NCBI GenBank assembly: GCA_022702545.1
Contig: JAHRBC010000002.1
Coordinates: forward strand, 4,526,001 to 4,590,000
Length of the DNA stretch: 64,000 nucleotides
Source: Phycomyces nitens
Lineage: Eukaryota; Mucoromycota; Mucoromycetes; Mucorales; Phycomycetaceae
Direction of reading: 5' to 3'
This document shows, piece after piece, positions 23,441 to 35,138 of this stretch. The notes below the pieces were generated by a model, which was given only the letters and a program-made list of their open reading frames with translations, did no database searches and was not told the origin of the DNA. How positions within the stretch are numbered: position 1 is the first letter of the stretch; the number at the start of each line of letters is the position of its first letter. Made by a program: the position numbers and the translations under genes.

Positions 23441-24539
23441 ATGTCTCAATTTATATCATCAAGCTCTAAAAAGACCTACAAGTTGACTACCAAGAAGTCA
23501 ATTGGTAAGACTAGTGGCACTAGACCAGCAGAAACCGTGATGCAGACGATCCTTCCTGCTCCAAGCAACAACGCTGAACAGGATGGCGCAGTGTTGTCAA
23601 ACCTGTCGGCTCTTCAGACAAGACTGAATGAGTCACATGTCCTGTTGCAACAGATCCATCAAGGGATGGAATCCCTCAAGAACTCGAATGGCAACAGTAG
23701 CCAAGTTTCCCCCCATCAAGCTCCACCACCACAGATGTATATGAAGTATCGACTTCCATCAGTCTCGGTAGGATATCTATATATAAATATTAATTTTATA
23801 TTGATGAATTACTTACCCTATGTCATATAGCGCCTCATATGATCAGAGACAAGGAATGTCTTGGTGTCTATACCATTGACAATGAATGAGGGGGCACTCT
23901 CTTCATCCAACCGGCCTATTGCAGATAAGGTCCGGATGTATATCCATCAACAGCCCGAAGGACAGCCTCTTGTGTCTGCAGTCATAGAGGAAAAAACAAG
24001 ACGGCATATCTTGTACAAGCTAAACAGAGCTAACACCTCGCCAGAAAAGTTAGCTAAGCAAAACCAGTCTTCTCGTAGACGTACAAGAAAAACAAGAGTT
24101 AGTATAATATAATATTTGTTTTCATACTTCTAATACTTGATTTTGAAATAGGTCCTCGCCGCCTACAAGAGGCTGCATTTGGCAGACAGGGCGAACTTGG
24201 AGTCCAAGTATGGAGAGACAGTCGAGGATCTCTTAGACAAAGAGATGTTGTCTGACATTGAGTCTGATGATGAGCAACGGGAGTATACCGTTTATACTCC
24301 CAGTAACAGACATCCTTTGGTAAGATATTGTTCGGGCAAATTTGATGTGCTTCATATAATTAATTAATTTGATTATGATATAGGTCGAGGAGTACTTGGG
24401 CGAGTTGAAAGCCCAGAGGAGCAAGGAAAAGAAGATGAAGGTCATTGACTTTTCTTCTTGTCCTGTTGAAAGTAGACATATTGAATTGTCAAAAGAGCAG
24501 AAGGCGCGTGTTGCCAAGTGGATTGCAACACGGCAATAA
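23441..24539 (+). pseudogene. Accessory gene of element B, one internal TGA
   Basis: Exons 23441-23767, 23831-24097, 24152-24319 and 24384-24539, total 306 codons. Exon 1 is Ser/Lys-rich and has a possible coiled coil (LSALQTRLNESHVLLQQIHQ). Exon 3 contains an acidic block SDIESDDEQRE. Exon 4 ends with LSKEQKARVAKWIATRQ. The only break is TGA at codon 4 of exon 2 (23840-23842), where A has CAA; an ancestral CGA explains both. The function is unknown. It is convergent with the transposase, with about 530 bases between the stops. Confidence 0.6.
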
Positions 24540-25072
24540 AAATATTTGTATTTGGTTGTCTTGATATAATAGTCTTTATTGAATAAGTTGAAACAAGTTG
24601 TTGGGCTGGAAGATGATGGTGGTAGGATTGGCATTACTCGTTTTTGTATTGTTGAAGCATTAAAAAATAAAGAAAGACAAGATGGTGAGAAACAATATTA
24701 TTTTTAATGGTTATTTTATTTTAGTCATAATTATTGCAAAACAAATATTTAATAGTAAAATAAAATATTTTCATCGGCTTTATAAACTTGGAATTTAAAT
24801 GAAAATTTTTAGTATATTATGTAGTATAAACTTTAAAATATAGCTGATTATCGGGTATTAAATAAACAGCTACTTGGCTTATTGCATAATGAGCTGAAGA
24901 AAATAAATATTTGTTTTGATATCTGTTTTAAAGAACATGAAACTTGTATATATCAATCTAATATTTTAATCAATCTTAAAAATGTATTGATAAAATAACA
25001 GATGGTAAAGTAAAACAAGAAAAATAAGCATTACGTGGCTGATGTTTGTGGTCAAAAACGCAATTTTTTTTA

Positions 25073-28000
25073 TTAAGTGACGACTTTTCTAGGTAATGGA
25101 ATAATCAGGCGTTTTTGAGACCCTTGTTGGAGATTGTGAGTTGTCAATGCAAAGCAAGAATGCAGACGATGTACTGGAATAATACACTCAATGGTCTCCT
25201 CTAAAAACCCCTTTTCCCACAGCTCCAGACCTTGGTTGATCAACGGTTGATATCTGCCAGCATTATACGTCAGAAACCATTTGACGAAAGCAAAAGTAGA
25301 AACTCTTTCGATTCCACCAATCTTGATAACATGAGTAAATAAATACTCAATCTGGCCGGGAAATGCAACAAATTCACTTGTCGAATTGTCCAGAAACAAG
25401 ACTTGTACAAAAGAACCGCACTTTTTCTTTTCACCACTCCAATACTCTTGTCCTAGCAACGAAATCTTCTTCATCTTGCAAATCTGGTCATTGATATAGA
25501 CATGCCCTCCAAGTGGGATGCTATCCGTGGCACAGAAGGAAATCCCAGTGTCTTGGTAAGCCTTGTTATAGAATTCGACCAAGTACTTATAATGATTGCC
25601 AATCATTATAGATAAAGGCGACAATTTCAATGGCAACGAGGTCAATGGCAGGGCTTCACTTCCAGTGACATTAAACCATGGATTGGTGGCAGCTTGGAGG
25701 AACATGTTGAGATTGAATTGCATATATGGAGGGTGGCCGTACTCAGAGTTCACCAAAGATCTTACAGGCGTCGGTGCTATTTGAGCAACTTCTTGGAGAA
25801 ATTCTACCATGGGTGGTGAAAGTTTGGCAGAATAGAACTGAAGAAAGTTGCTGATGAATCCCTTTTCCAAGAAGACCTTCATGAAAGTGACCTCGAATCC
25901 ATTGCGGCGATTTGTCTTAATATTCTTGAGCTTGCCATTGTATTGTTCAAAGCTATACAACCAGAATGCATAGACAGGGCCAAAGTCAAGCATGGACTCA
26001 CGTAAGTGCATATGCAGATGCATGTTTGGTGTGATGCTGACAGTTCTATACAAAATCTCGCACTTTTCACCAAAATTGCCAAGGAGCTGGTGTGCCTTGT
26101 CTATACTTTGAGTCGTGACAGATGGTCCTGTCAATAGACGGCATGCATCAACGAATACTAGCCAGTTATTGTAGTCTGTTTCTGGCAAAGCATTCTCCAG
26201 GACAACCAGCAAATACACAAGACACCACGATTGCCACTCGTCTGCCTTCATATATGGGAACCCAGAAGCAATTTTGTTGGACAATACAGCATATCCAGGA
26301 GGAACAAGAATGGAATCTGCCAGATGTTGCATGCAGGCAAGAGTGGTGCTGGGAAAATAACCGAGGTCTCTCCAAATGCTGATCATCCGTTTGGCTGTAC
26401 CAAGAAACAAGTTGTGCATAGGATCTACGATCGTACACCGGACAGGATCAAAGTAGTGTAGGCAATGCAATTCAGAATATCGGGTACCATTGTTTTTCTC
26501 CAACTCTGCCCATTCGACGTCTGATTCTGCATTGAACCACATTTCGGCATGCACAGCATTGGCTGCCTTTTCTCTTGGTGTCCAATTCTCAACATCAAAC
26601 CCAGAGTAATCGATCTTGCTCGATCCATCGATCACCGAAAACTGACGTGCACACTTGTGACAAGCGTTGGTGCTTGCATGCCCTGTAAATCCCGCGGTTT
26701 TTCTTGCAGCTGGTATATCGCAGGCAACACACATGAGAGCAGCACGAACACGAACACCACCAGGGAACATGGCCGTCTTGATTGTCATTCCAGTGTAAAA
26801 GTCAACCAACTCGTCAACAAGAGGCTCAAGAAAGTTGTTCATCTGATCGGTCTTTGCTTCCTTTGGCCCTGGCATGACGCCAACAAGAATGATGTTTTCT
26901 GGCTTCATCCTTTCTTCTCTGGGCAAGTTATTAATTGACAGATATAAAGCACCACTGGCATGAGTGCGCCCATTGAATGGCTGAAACCAATCCACGTTCA
27001 ATGTCAACATGAGGGAATAGTCATCGTCAACAAATGGCATATCATTATCATCGAGCAACTCATTCCACATTGCACCATCATATATGTCAAGGAAGGTGTT
27101 CTCCACGGTCTCTCTTGATCTCCATTGGAACAGCTTTTCCTCAAATCCAGGCTTACAGAGATACTGTGTCAAAGTATTCTTGAGTGAGCTGTATGGGAAT
27201 ACCATGAACGGGATTGGATCTCTGGCAGATGGATCGGTGAAAATTGGATTGTTGCAAATTTGGGTATGCGTGCTGGAGTATTTCTTGAAAGTGCATGTTG
27301 GCTGATGATTGTCTGGCGAGTAGATTGCAAAGCACTTGTTGCAAACGGTGTACTTTACAATGCCTTTGGTCATTATGTCAAATCCGGTCATTGCTTTCAA
27401 GGCATTGACAGTAAGTGGCAGGTCAGCATCCTTCTCAAAGGCAACAAGAAGATGGTGAAAGAATTTGAGCATGGCTGATCCTCCCGTTTGAACCAAGTAG
27501 AATGCTTGGAAGATAACGCCAAAGATAGCCATGAACTGGCTGGTTTGGGACATGTTATGAATCTTCAAGGATCCAACTACAAAGGAAAGTATATGATAAA
27601 TAACTTGTATACAATTAAATATGTTTGTATTTTATGTATACATACTTGAAGCCATCATTTGTTCAAAACCATTGCCGCCATCAATCTCAGTCTCATCTTC
27701 ATTGCTAGATTCATCATTTGAATCGGAATCCTCATTGTCAGCTGCAATGAGTGATGACTCAACATCTGATTCCTCCTCAACGTCAAAAACATCGTCTTCT
27801 CTCAAGAAAGATATCTGTTGTCCAGTAGTTTCGACTGACATGATAGAAAAGCTGTCTTCATCTATAATAAAATAAAAGTTAGTACCTGTAATTGATAACC
27901 AAAATATATCGCACTTACAATCAATAAACTCATTAGAAATATCAGGCATTATGATATCTGACTCTTCTTCAACTGTGCTTCTGACATTGGCGGTAATAAT

Positions 28001-28207
28001 TAATAACAAACATTATTAGATTATGAATAACAATATACAATTTCACTTACAATCATCTCTATCCTTGGGACCAATGCTTGACACATTATCAGAATTCTTA
28101 TGGCGCATGAATGTCTGTGCATTCTGCAATATTCCATTGGCTGTATATTTGGTACAGGCCGAACATTTGCACAGGAGGTTGTATGTTTCGTTTTTAATGT
28201 TATTCAT
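25073..28207 (-). CDS. Plavaka/Tnp2-like transposase of element B
   Basis: Exons 28207-28051, 27990-27919, 27861-27646 and 27576-25073 give 982 residues in one frame. Exon 1 encodes the Cys module LLCKCSACTKY; exon 3 is acidic. In the last exon: LNVDWFQPFNG (first catalytic region), ACDIPAARKTAGFTGH with a following C-x2-C, DPMHNLFLGTAKRM, SFEQYNGKLKNIKTN and IIPVHRLHS near the C terminus. The coding frame is intact, but the acceptor of exon 2 reads CCG instead of the CAG seen in A, so splicing of exon 2 may fail. It would cut at the CACTGCAAAAG ends. Confidence 0.8.
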
Positions 28208-28810
28208 AATAAAGATTATATGAGCAAGAGGTATTATATTTGGCTCTTTTTTATATGAATTGTATTTCAGAGCGAGACGATATATATTATTAATCCTATT
28301 ATCAAACACACCATTTATTCATCATCGTCTTTTGATATCTGGGCTTTGAATCAATCTCCCTTAATATTTATAAGCATTACAAACCCAATCTCTTACATTC
28401 AAAAAAATTGGTGGATTACTAATGGTGCCAAAATTATTAATTATCCTTGAATATTATTTTTTTATTTTAAAATATTGGTCATTATTATTACGTACACATT
28501 GATTCATCTTAAATATATTGAATGTTTTGTCTATACAATTAATAAAAAAGCAATAATCGTAAAAATCGATATAGTTTATAAAAATGAAAAAAAAATAATG
28601 CCAATTTAATTTATTTATTTTGCAAAGTCAATTAAAATGTGTGCTATTTTGCGTCAAATATGCGATTTAGAGCTCATATATGAAATAAAATGCGAAATTA
28701 GGTCTCATTATTAAAAAATTATCAAAATGATAGAGTTAGAATTCATTTTTAAAAATTCGTAATAATTCAAAATCTCTAATTCTGGCTAATACAACCCTTC
28801 TTTTGCAGTG
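28208..28810. other. Right arm of element B
   Basis: AT-rich promoter-side flank of the transposase gene ending in the inverted terminus. No gene is seen. It is nearly identical to 18021-18622. Confidence 0.6.
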
Positions 28811-29163
28811 TTGAATGGCTCCCATAGCTGGGGAGCACTTACACCATCTGGAAGATCTAAGAAATTTGCTTCATTATATGTGGATGGCTGACTTGTACAA
28901 GGATAATTCTGAGAGCTGTTTGCTGAACTGACAAAGTTATGAACAGCAAAGTGCTCAACAAGCAAACTGGCGTTTCTACTGCCCTTTGACCTCGACCAGA
29001 TAGGCTTGGAGTATACTCCAATTACTCTTTCCATGGATAGGTAAGAGATTATTTGACTAATAATAACAATAGCAGCGAAGACACTTCTTGGTCAATGATG
29101 ACAAAATCAACGTACCTGTCATCAATGATTGTGGCCAGTGTGGCACGGCTAGGACAATAGCAC

Positions 29164-29195
29164 CACTGGAAAAATGGGTCTGAATACTCATGTGT
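29164..29195 (+). repeat. Left terminal inverted repeat of element D
   Basis: 32 bases, beginning CACTGGAAAAATGGGTCTG, identical to the complement of 35634-35665. The preceding CAC is the target duplication. Confidence 0.93.
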
Positions 29196-29284
29196 GAGCA
29201 AAGCTGTCTACCTGAGGAAAATTAGGGCAAATTTGCAGCTCAACACCTTTTTTTGTGTTCTGATTAAAAACGTTCTTTTGCTTG

Positions 29285-29407
29285 ACCCCATTGGCTTGAT
29301 TAAAAAGAATAAAACAACGTTGCTTTTTTACCACTATAAAATATTAATAAATAAAGTATATGTAACACTCGTTTCCTTTTTGTTTTAACATTATAAACAC
29401 AAACACA
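29285..29407 (+). promoter_or_regulatory. Putative promoter of the element D transposase
   Basis: An ATTGG (inverted CCAAT) lies at 29290-29294, TATAAAA at 29335-29341 and the block AACACTCGTTTCCTTTT at 29364-29380, before the ATG at 29408. The same three parts in the same order stand upstream of the transposase in E (TTTCC block complement at 49861-49880, CCAAT at 49946-49950) and, with changes, in F and H. The role is inferred from conservation and position. Confidence 0.5.
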
Positions 29408-32400
29408 ATGTCATCTTCAAATACTTTTTACAACACCAAGTGCTATTGCAATAGATGCAACAACAATGGCCAAGGCTACACATTGGTAGCAAGCCGAACT
29501 GCTCAGCGTCATAGCAAGAGAGCAAGAATTGAACAGAGCAACTCAAATGAGATTGGTATGATAATTTCAGTGTTTATTTTTATGTATTGTATAATAATTT
29601 CGGCGGTATGAAACACAGACACTCAAGCAGACATGGATATTGATATTCAATGTAAGAAAAGTTTATTTGAAAAAAAGTAGAGACTAAGAAACTATTATAT
29701 TCTATAAGCGGTCATTTCTACTCAACAGTCTGGACCCTCGGATGTATTGGACGGTCAGACCAACTCACCTTTTTGGGATGCCGATGTAATGCTGGATGAG
29801 GGCGATTCAGTTGCTAATGAGGCCAATGCCGATGGCGAACGCGATGACGAAAGCGATGATGAAGAAGATGAAGGCGAAGATGAAGTTGAGATCGAGGTTG
29901 AGGAATTCGACAGTGAAGGTGCGTGTTGCATAGCCAAAAGCAAAGAGAAAGCAGCAAAGAAAAAAGCCTGAAAAGAATTGAATATTAATTTTTTCGATTT
30001 TAAAATAGACCCTTTCCCAACCCCCAATATGCCTGAAAATCCTGTGCACAGGTTTATTGCCGTTTTTGTTGTCCTCTTTGCATCCCGCTATGTGGTCAAC
30101 AAGGGTGCTGTTGTCTTGATCGAGTTCATCAACACACTCTTGACGATTTACGAGCAGGATTTCCAGCTCCCATCCAGTCTTCTTGGTCTGCAAAGAATGA
30201 CAGGATATTCTGCGATTTCCAATGGTATCAGGAGATTCGTAGCCTGTCCTGATTGCCACGCAGTTTATGAAGAAAACCAGTCTGTCCCCCCTCACTGTGT
30301 TTTCACGAAAGTTGGTGCACGTCTGACCTGCAACTGCAAGTTGACCAAGGTTACATCGTCTGGAGCATTGGTTCCCAAGCGCGTGTTCCAATACCAGTCA
30401 TTGAAGCATGCCTTGAAAATTCTTTTCCTTCGCCCTGATTTTGAAGCAAGCATTCAACACTGGAATCAGGAGCTCAAGATCATGGATACAATGTGCGACA
30501 TCTTTGACGGTGTTATGTGGAAGGAGTTAAAAGACATCAGTGGTGAATCTTTTGTTGCCCATCCTCGTTCTTTGATGTTGACGTTGAACATTGATTGGTT
30601 CCAGCCCTTTGACAGGGTCACATACTCTTGTGGGGCCATTTACTTGGTGGTTAACAACTTGCCTCGTGAGGAGCGGTTTAAGGCAGAGAACACTATCCTT
30701 GTTGGACTCATGCCTGGGCCAAAGGAGCCAAAGTCCGAAGAGATTAACCATTATCTCAAGCCTTTGGTTGATGAGTTGGAACAACTGTACGTGGGAATGA
30801 CTATCCCAACCTTTGAATGCATTTCTGGAGCAACCATCCGTGCAGCTTTGTTCATGGTAGCATGTGACATCCCTGCAGCCAGAAAGACAAGTGGATTCAC
30901 GTCCCATAACAGCACAAACGCCTGTTACAAGTGTTGTCGCAAATTTTCTCGTCTTCCTGGGACAAGCAGTGTGGACTTCCGTGGGTTCAATGAGTCTGGG
31001 TGGCGTTGTCGTCGTGGTGTGGAGAACCGTTTGCATGCTGAGGTGTGGAAGAGTGCAAGTACGCCCTCAGAAAGGCATGAGTTGGAGGTCGAAAATGGTG
31101 TTCGATGGTCGCAACTCCATCGCCTTGGATACTTTGATCTAGTACGTGGAACGATCATTGATCCCATGCATAACCTATTCTTGGGTACAGCCAAGAGGAT
31201 GGTCGAGACGTGGACTACTAGTGGTCTAATCACGGATAGGAAGCTGGCTTCTATGCAAGTAATGGCTGAATCAATGGTGGTGCCAACTGACTACACCATT
31301 TTGAAGACGAAGATCAGTAGAGGATTTCCATATATGAAGGCTGATGAATGGAAATCCTGGGTGTTGGTGTATTCTCCTGTGCTGCTCAGAGACGTTCTTC
31401 CTCTGGATAAGTTCAAGAATTGGATCGACTTTGTTGATGCTTGCCGTCTCCTTGCAACACCAACAATCACGTTTGATGACCTTGACGACGCCCATGCCCA
31501 TTTGGAAAGATTCTGTCAGAAATGCGAAGAATTGTATCCTGCTCCCACTCTCACCTGCAACATGCACCTGCACATCCATCTTCGCGAAACCATTCGTGAT
31601 TTTGGACCTGTGTATGGTTATTGGCTGTTTGGGTTCGAGAGGTACAATGGCCTGTTGAAGAAGATCGACACCAACAGAAGAGATGGATTTGAGTCCACAT
31701 TCATGAAGACTTTTGTTGAAGACATGTACAAGGGCGACTACGTACAAAAAATGCTCTCCTGTCCGAACCAAGCTTCTTTCCGTCCTCTTCTGTCAAAACT
31801 CACATCATCATCCACAACTGCCACCTCCTCCTCTGCCCCTCTTTCACACACGCCATTTATACTTCAGCTATTTGTGCGTGCATCTTTAAAGCCTGAATTT
31901 CCGATAAAGGGAAATGAGCCCCTTCCTCTCTCTGCCTTCCCTCTCTTGGTGAGAAAGCCATCTGTAATGGATGATACAGATTATCTCCAGTTGTTGGAGT
32001 ACTATCGGCTATCGTATGGTATACCAAGTCTTCAGCATTATCATCAGGCAACGTCTTCAGGTATCTTTGTTGATAATCATATCACAAAGATAAAATCTAT
32101 CAATCTTCTCGGCCAGACGTATAAAGGCAAAAATGGTTCCGTAGACCGTGGGTCATTCATTCAAGCACTATTCCTGGGTAGAGTTGGTGATCCTCCACGA
32201 GCATACACAGGACAAATTCAGTACTTGTTCCTCCACAAGCTCAGTTGTTCATCAATCGGAAATAATTCCACTCATGTCTTTGCTTTCGTGAGATGGCTCA
32301 TCAACATGCCAAGTAGAACACGTGAATACGAAGGAGTTGAGGTCTGCTCGCCAAGTTTCTCTCCAGATGATTATCATTGTATATTGCCAGTACATCGTAT

Positions 32401-32488
32401 TCTTTTGGAAGTCGCGACTGCTGAGCTGGTGTCTGGTGTTAATGTGAAGATGCTGGTCATTCCTTTACCAAAAAAGATGTATGCTTAA
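29408..32488 (+). CDS. Plavaka/Tnp2-like transposase of element D, intact
   Basis: Exons 29408-29555 (148 nt), 29619-29651, 29709-29918 and 30009-32488 join in frame to 956 residues. Residues 1-50 hold the Cys module KCYCNRCNNNGQGY, then Arg/Lys and a conserved His. Residues 70-130 are very acidic (DDESDDEEDEGEDEVEIEVE). The core follows: LNIDWFQPFD (about 326), ACDIPAARKTSGF with C-x2-C (about 414), DPMHNLFLGTAKRM (about 514) and FERYNGLLK with the presumed catalytic Glu. The tail has YTGQIQYLFLHK (about 862) and ILPVHRILLEVATA. The family cuts its own CACTG ends in the nucleus. No break is seen. Confidence 0.88.
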
Positions 32489-32620
32489 AGCATTAATAAA
32501 TAAATACTTGTTTCTTTTAAAAAGAACAAAACAAAACATTCATTGCCTTTAAACATGTCTTTGGGATTAAATACGTAAGCAAGAGTAAAATAAAACAATT
32601 GTTTTTTATTTATTTTTTAT

Positions 32621-33735
32621 TTAATTTCTTATGACCCAAGGAGGCAGACGGGCGGCCAAGTCACCAGGGACTGCTAAGTCTCTGACTCCTTTGAGATCTC
32701 TTGACAGCATCTGATGAGCATTCATCCCCAAGTCAAGAGAAACGAATGAGTCAACGATTTCAATAAACCGGTTGAACTAAATAGCATTTGTTAATATTTC
32801 AAAAATGATATCTTAATAAATATATTATTATATATTGTTTACAGAATAATTTACCTCATCGCTTCTCCAGCTTGGGCGATAAACGGAGACCCGACGCTTG
32901 CCAAGAGTCTTTGAAGTATCGTTGTCTGATTCTCCTTCAGACATTGCTTCTTTCTGAAGCAGACCAGAACAAACTTGCCCCATTGCCTGCTCAATGGCCT
33001 CCTTATGTTTGAGAAAGGCAGTCATGCGACGTTCGAAATGCTAACAAATATCCAACATGTATTCATTAATATTTGTCTCTAGTTTGAATAGTATACAACC
33101 TACATCTTTTTCACAGTTTGCCCTTCTCGAACGAGCGTTGGAGACTGCCTTCTTCTCAGAAGACTTTCTCTGCTCCTGACGACGGCTACAGAAGTTTCTG
33201 TAGACTTTCTCTCGAATGTCACTTCTTCTCAAGGGCGAGCCAACAAAATTTGGCCCAAGGTAAGCCAGTAGACGTTCTACCAGCTCCTTGTTGGGACTCT
33301 CGTCAAAGTGAGTATGGACATCCCACCTTGGCTTGTTGTTATTTGCCTGGATGTCAACCAACGCCCTTGACCTCAACTTTGGCTGCCACAAATATTCACG
33401 AATATCTTTCTGTTTGATCAAAATAAGAATTTAGTTGATAGGATATTATATCTGGTGACACCTACAAACACACGTTTCTTTGCATCAGACATCGATTCAT
33501 TTGTGGCCTCGGCAGTTGGGGCAGCAACAGAGGCAAGAACAGGTACTGGAGCCACAATACTTGTGGCAGCAATGACAGTGAGGTTGGACTCAATAAGAGT
33601 CCCCATTCTTCTGTTCATCGTGGTCATGTCGCCTCTAATTGAGGCAAGATCCTCTTGGAGATTCGTGATGACCGTCTGCATATTGACATCGTCGTCAGCA
33701 GGTCGTGGAGCAATATTCCTTCTTTGGTTTGACAT
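32621..33735 (-). CDS. Conserved accessory gene of element D, intact, function unknown
   Basis: Exons on the minus strand: 33735-33466 (270 nt), 33409-33104 (306 nt), 33040-32855 (186 nt) and 32776-32621; 305 residues. The start MSNQRRNIAPRP resembles MANRRNLAPRP in F. Exon 1 then has a helix-like region and an Ala/Val/Pro-rich linker. Exon 2 contains KPRWDVHTHFDESPNKELVERLLAYLG in spaced form and SDIREKVYRNFCSRR, rich in Arg/Lys at its end. Exon 3 closes with RPSWRSDE. Exon 4 ends LPPWVIRN. The basic exon 2 suggests nucleic-acid binding; this is inference. It converges with the transposase, 132 bases apart. Confidence 0.75.
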
Positions 33736-33959
33736 TTTCTATTATAAATTATATCAAAAATACACAATATTTAATACTCGTTTACTACTTTAAGTTTAAA
33801 CATATCTTTTACTTAAAACGCACAAGAGACAGATAGATAGAAAAATTGGATTTGAGTGGGAAGAGTGAACAAGTTGGTCAAAAGGATTTAATAATATAAA
33901 ATACAGATTATATATTAGTAAAGACAGCTTTATTTATAAATCCAAAAAGACTTCTTGTA

Positions 33960-35138
33960 CACATTAATGAACGGCACCATTATTGCTTTTGGACTCTATC
34001 CATTACACCTATTCTGTCTCTGTTTCAAATTATATATCCTTGTATTTTTTTCTTTTTAGCCTTTTTTCCTTTCTCTTGTTTCCTTATATCCGCGCCTATT
34101 TTCTCTTTCTTTTTTTACACCTCTTTAGACTAAAAAATTGGCGGCTTCTTTATAAACACACACTCATTCCAATACATCCTGCCTGCATTGCTCCTCCAAA
34201 CTAATCATGGTCAGTTAAATGTGCCGGTGTCATCTTGCAAATTATTCTGATTCTCTCTTTCTATTTTATAGACCTCTTCCACTTTCATAGCCTATTATAT
34301 GATAACGTCATCAGTCCCAGTGTAAAAAAATATTTTCGTGTCAAACTTTTTTTCTCTAATGCTTCTTATTCTCCTATAGGTTGCCGCCATCAATCACCCT
34401 ATACCCCATCTGCGTCTTCTATCATCTACAACTGTCATCATAATAGTAATGCTGTCTTTTAGCTTTTATACTTTTTTATATATTTATTCTGACTATCTCT
34501 TTTGATCTTATAGACCTCCTCTACTGGCATGGTCTATTATATGGTATCATCATTGGTGCTATGGTAAAAAATCTTTTTGTGTCAAAAAAATAATAATTTT
34601 CTTTTCTAACGTTTCTTATTCTACAATAGGCCGCCGCCATCACTGTCTACCTCATCTGCCTCCCTCATCATCTACAACTGGTTATCATAATGGTAATGCC
34701 GTTTCTTGGTCTTTGTGCTTTTCAAAATATTATTCTGGCTATTTACTAATAATTTTTTATACTCTTAATAAGAAGCTATTGTTGGCCGCCATATACCATC
34801 CCTCTACTATAATCGCCAACTCTGCTTCTGGTATGTAAATTAATTATTTTATCACTCAATTCACCTGTAATAATTTATTTTACCCCATCTCTAGTCAACC
34901 TAATCATACAAGATGCCATGCCGCACAACTCAGCCCCTCTTTGTCCATTCTTGTCCATCCCTTACAATGTAAGTATAATATACCTCGCATCTTGAATAGC
35001 ACCCGCACTTTTGAATATATGTCACTAATATAACTTTTATTATATCAGAACACTACCGCAACCACCCAAATCGCTGTCGGACCTTATTTTCAGGTATTGT
35101 TCAGTAGAGAAGCACCCGATCCAAGTAGTATCAAGTAG
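33960..35138 (+). CDS. Small-exon third gene of element D, 5' end unresolved
   Basis: Exons with GT-AG borders: 34272-34321 (50), 34380-34445 (66), 34514-34563 (50), 34630-34692 (63), 34773-34830 (58), 34895-34968 (74) and 35049-35138 (90, stop TAG). The last three join in one frame: KLLLAAIYHPSTIIANSAS, then NLIIQDAMPHNSAPLCPF, then NTTATTQIAVGPYFQ and SREAPDPSSIK. The 50- and 63/66-nt exons form a duplicated pair, and each pair joins to the 58-nt exon in frame. Copies in E and F keep exon lengths, with some silent changes. No start codon was placed; it may lie in 33960-34208. The product is short and hydrophobic, and I do not recognise it. Confidence 0.5.

Larger units (their letters stand above)
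21108..28810. mobile_element. Element B: complete 7.7-kb CMC transposon
   Basis: The left end CACTGCAAAAGAAGGG starts at 21108 and its inverted partner ends at 28810; both are flanked by TTG, a 3-bp target duplication. It interrupts the G gene in frame. Gene order is accessory gene rightward (23441-24539) and transposase leftward (28207-25073), converging. Element A is a close copy. Most differences between the two copies are transitions. Confidence 0.88.
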
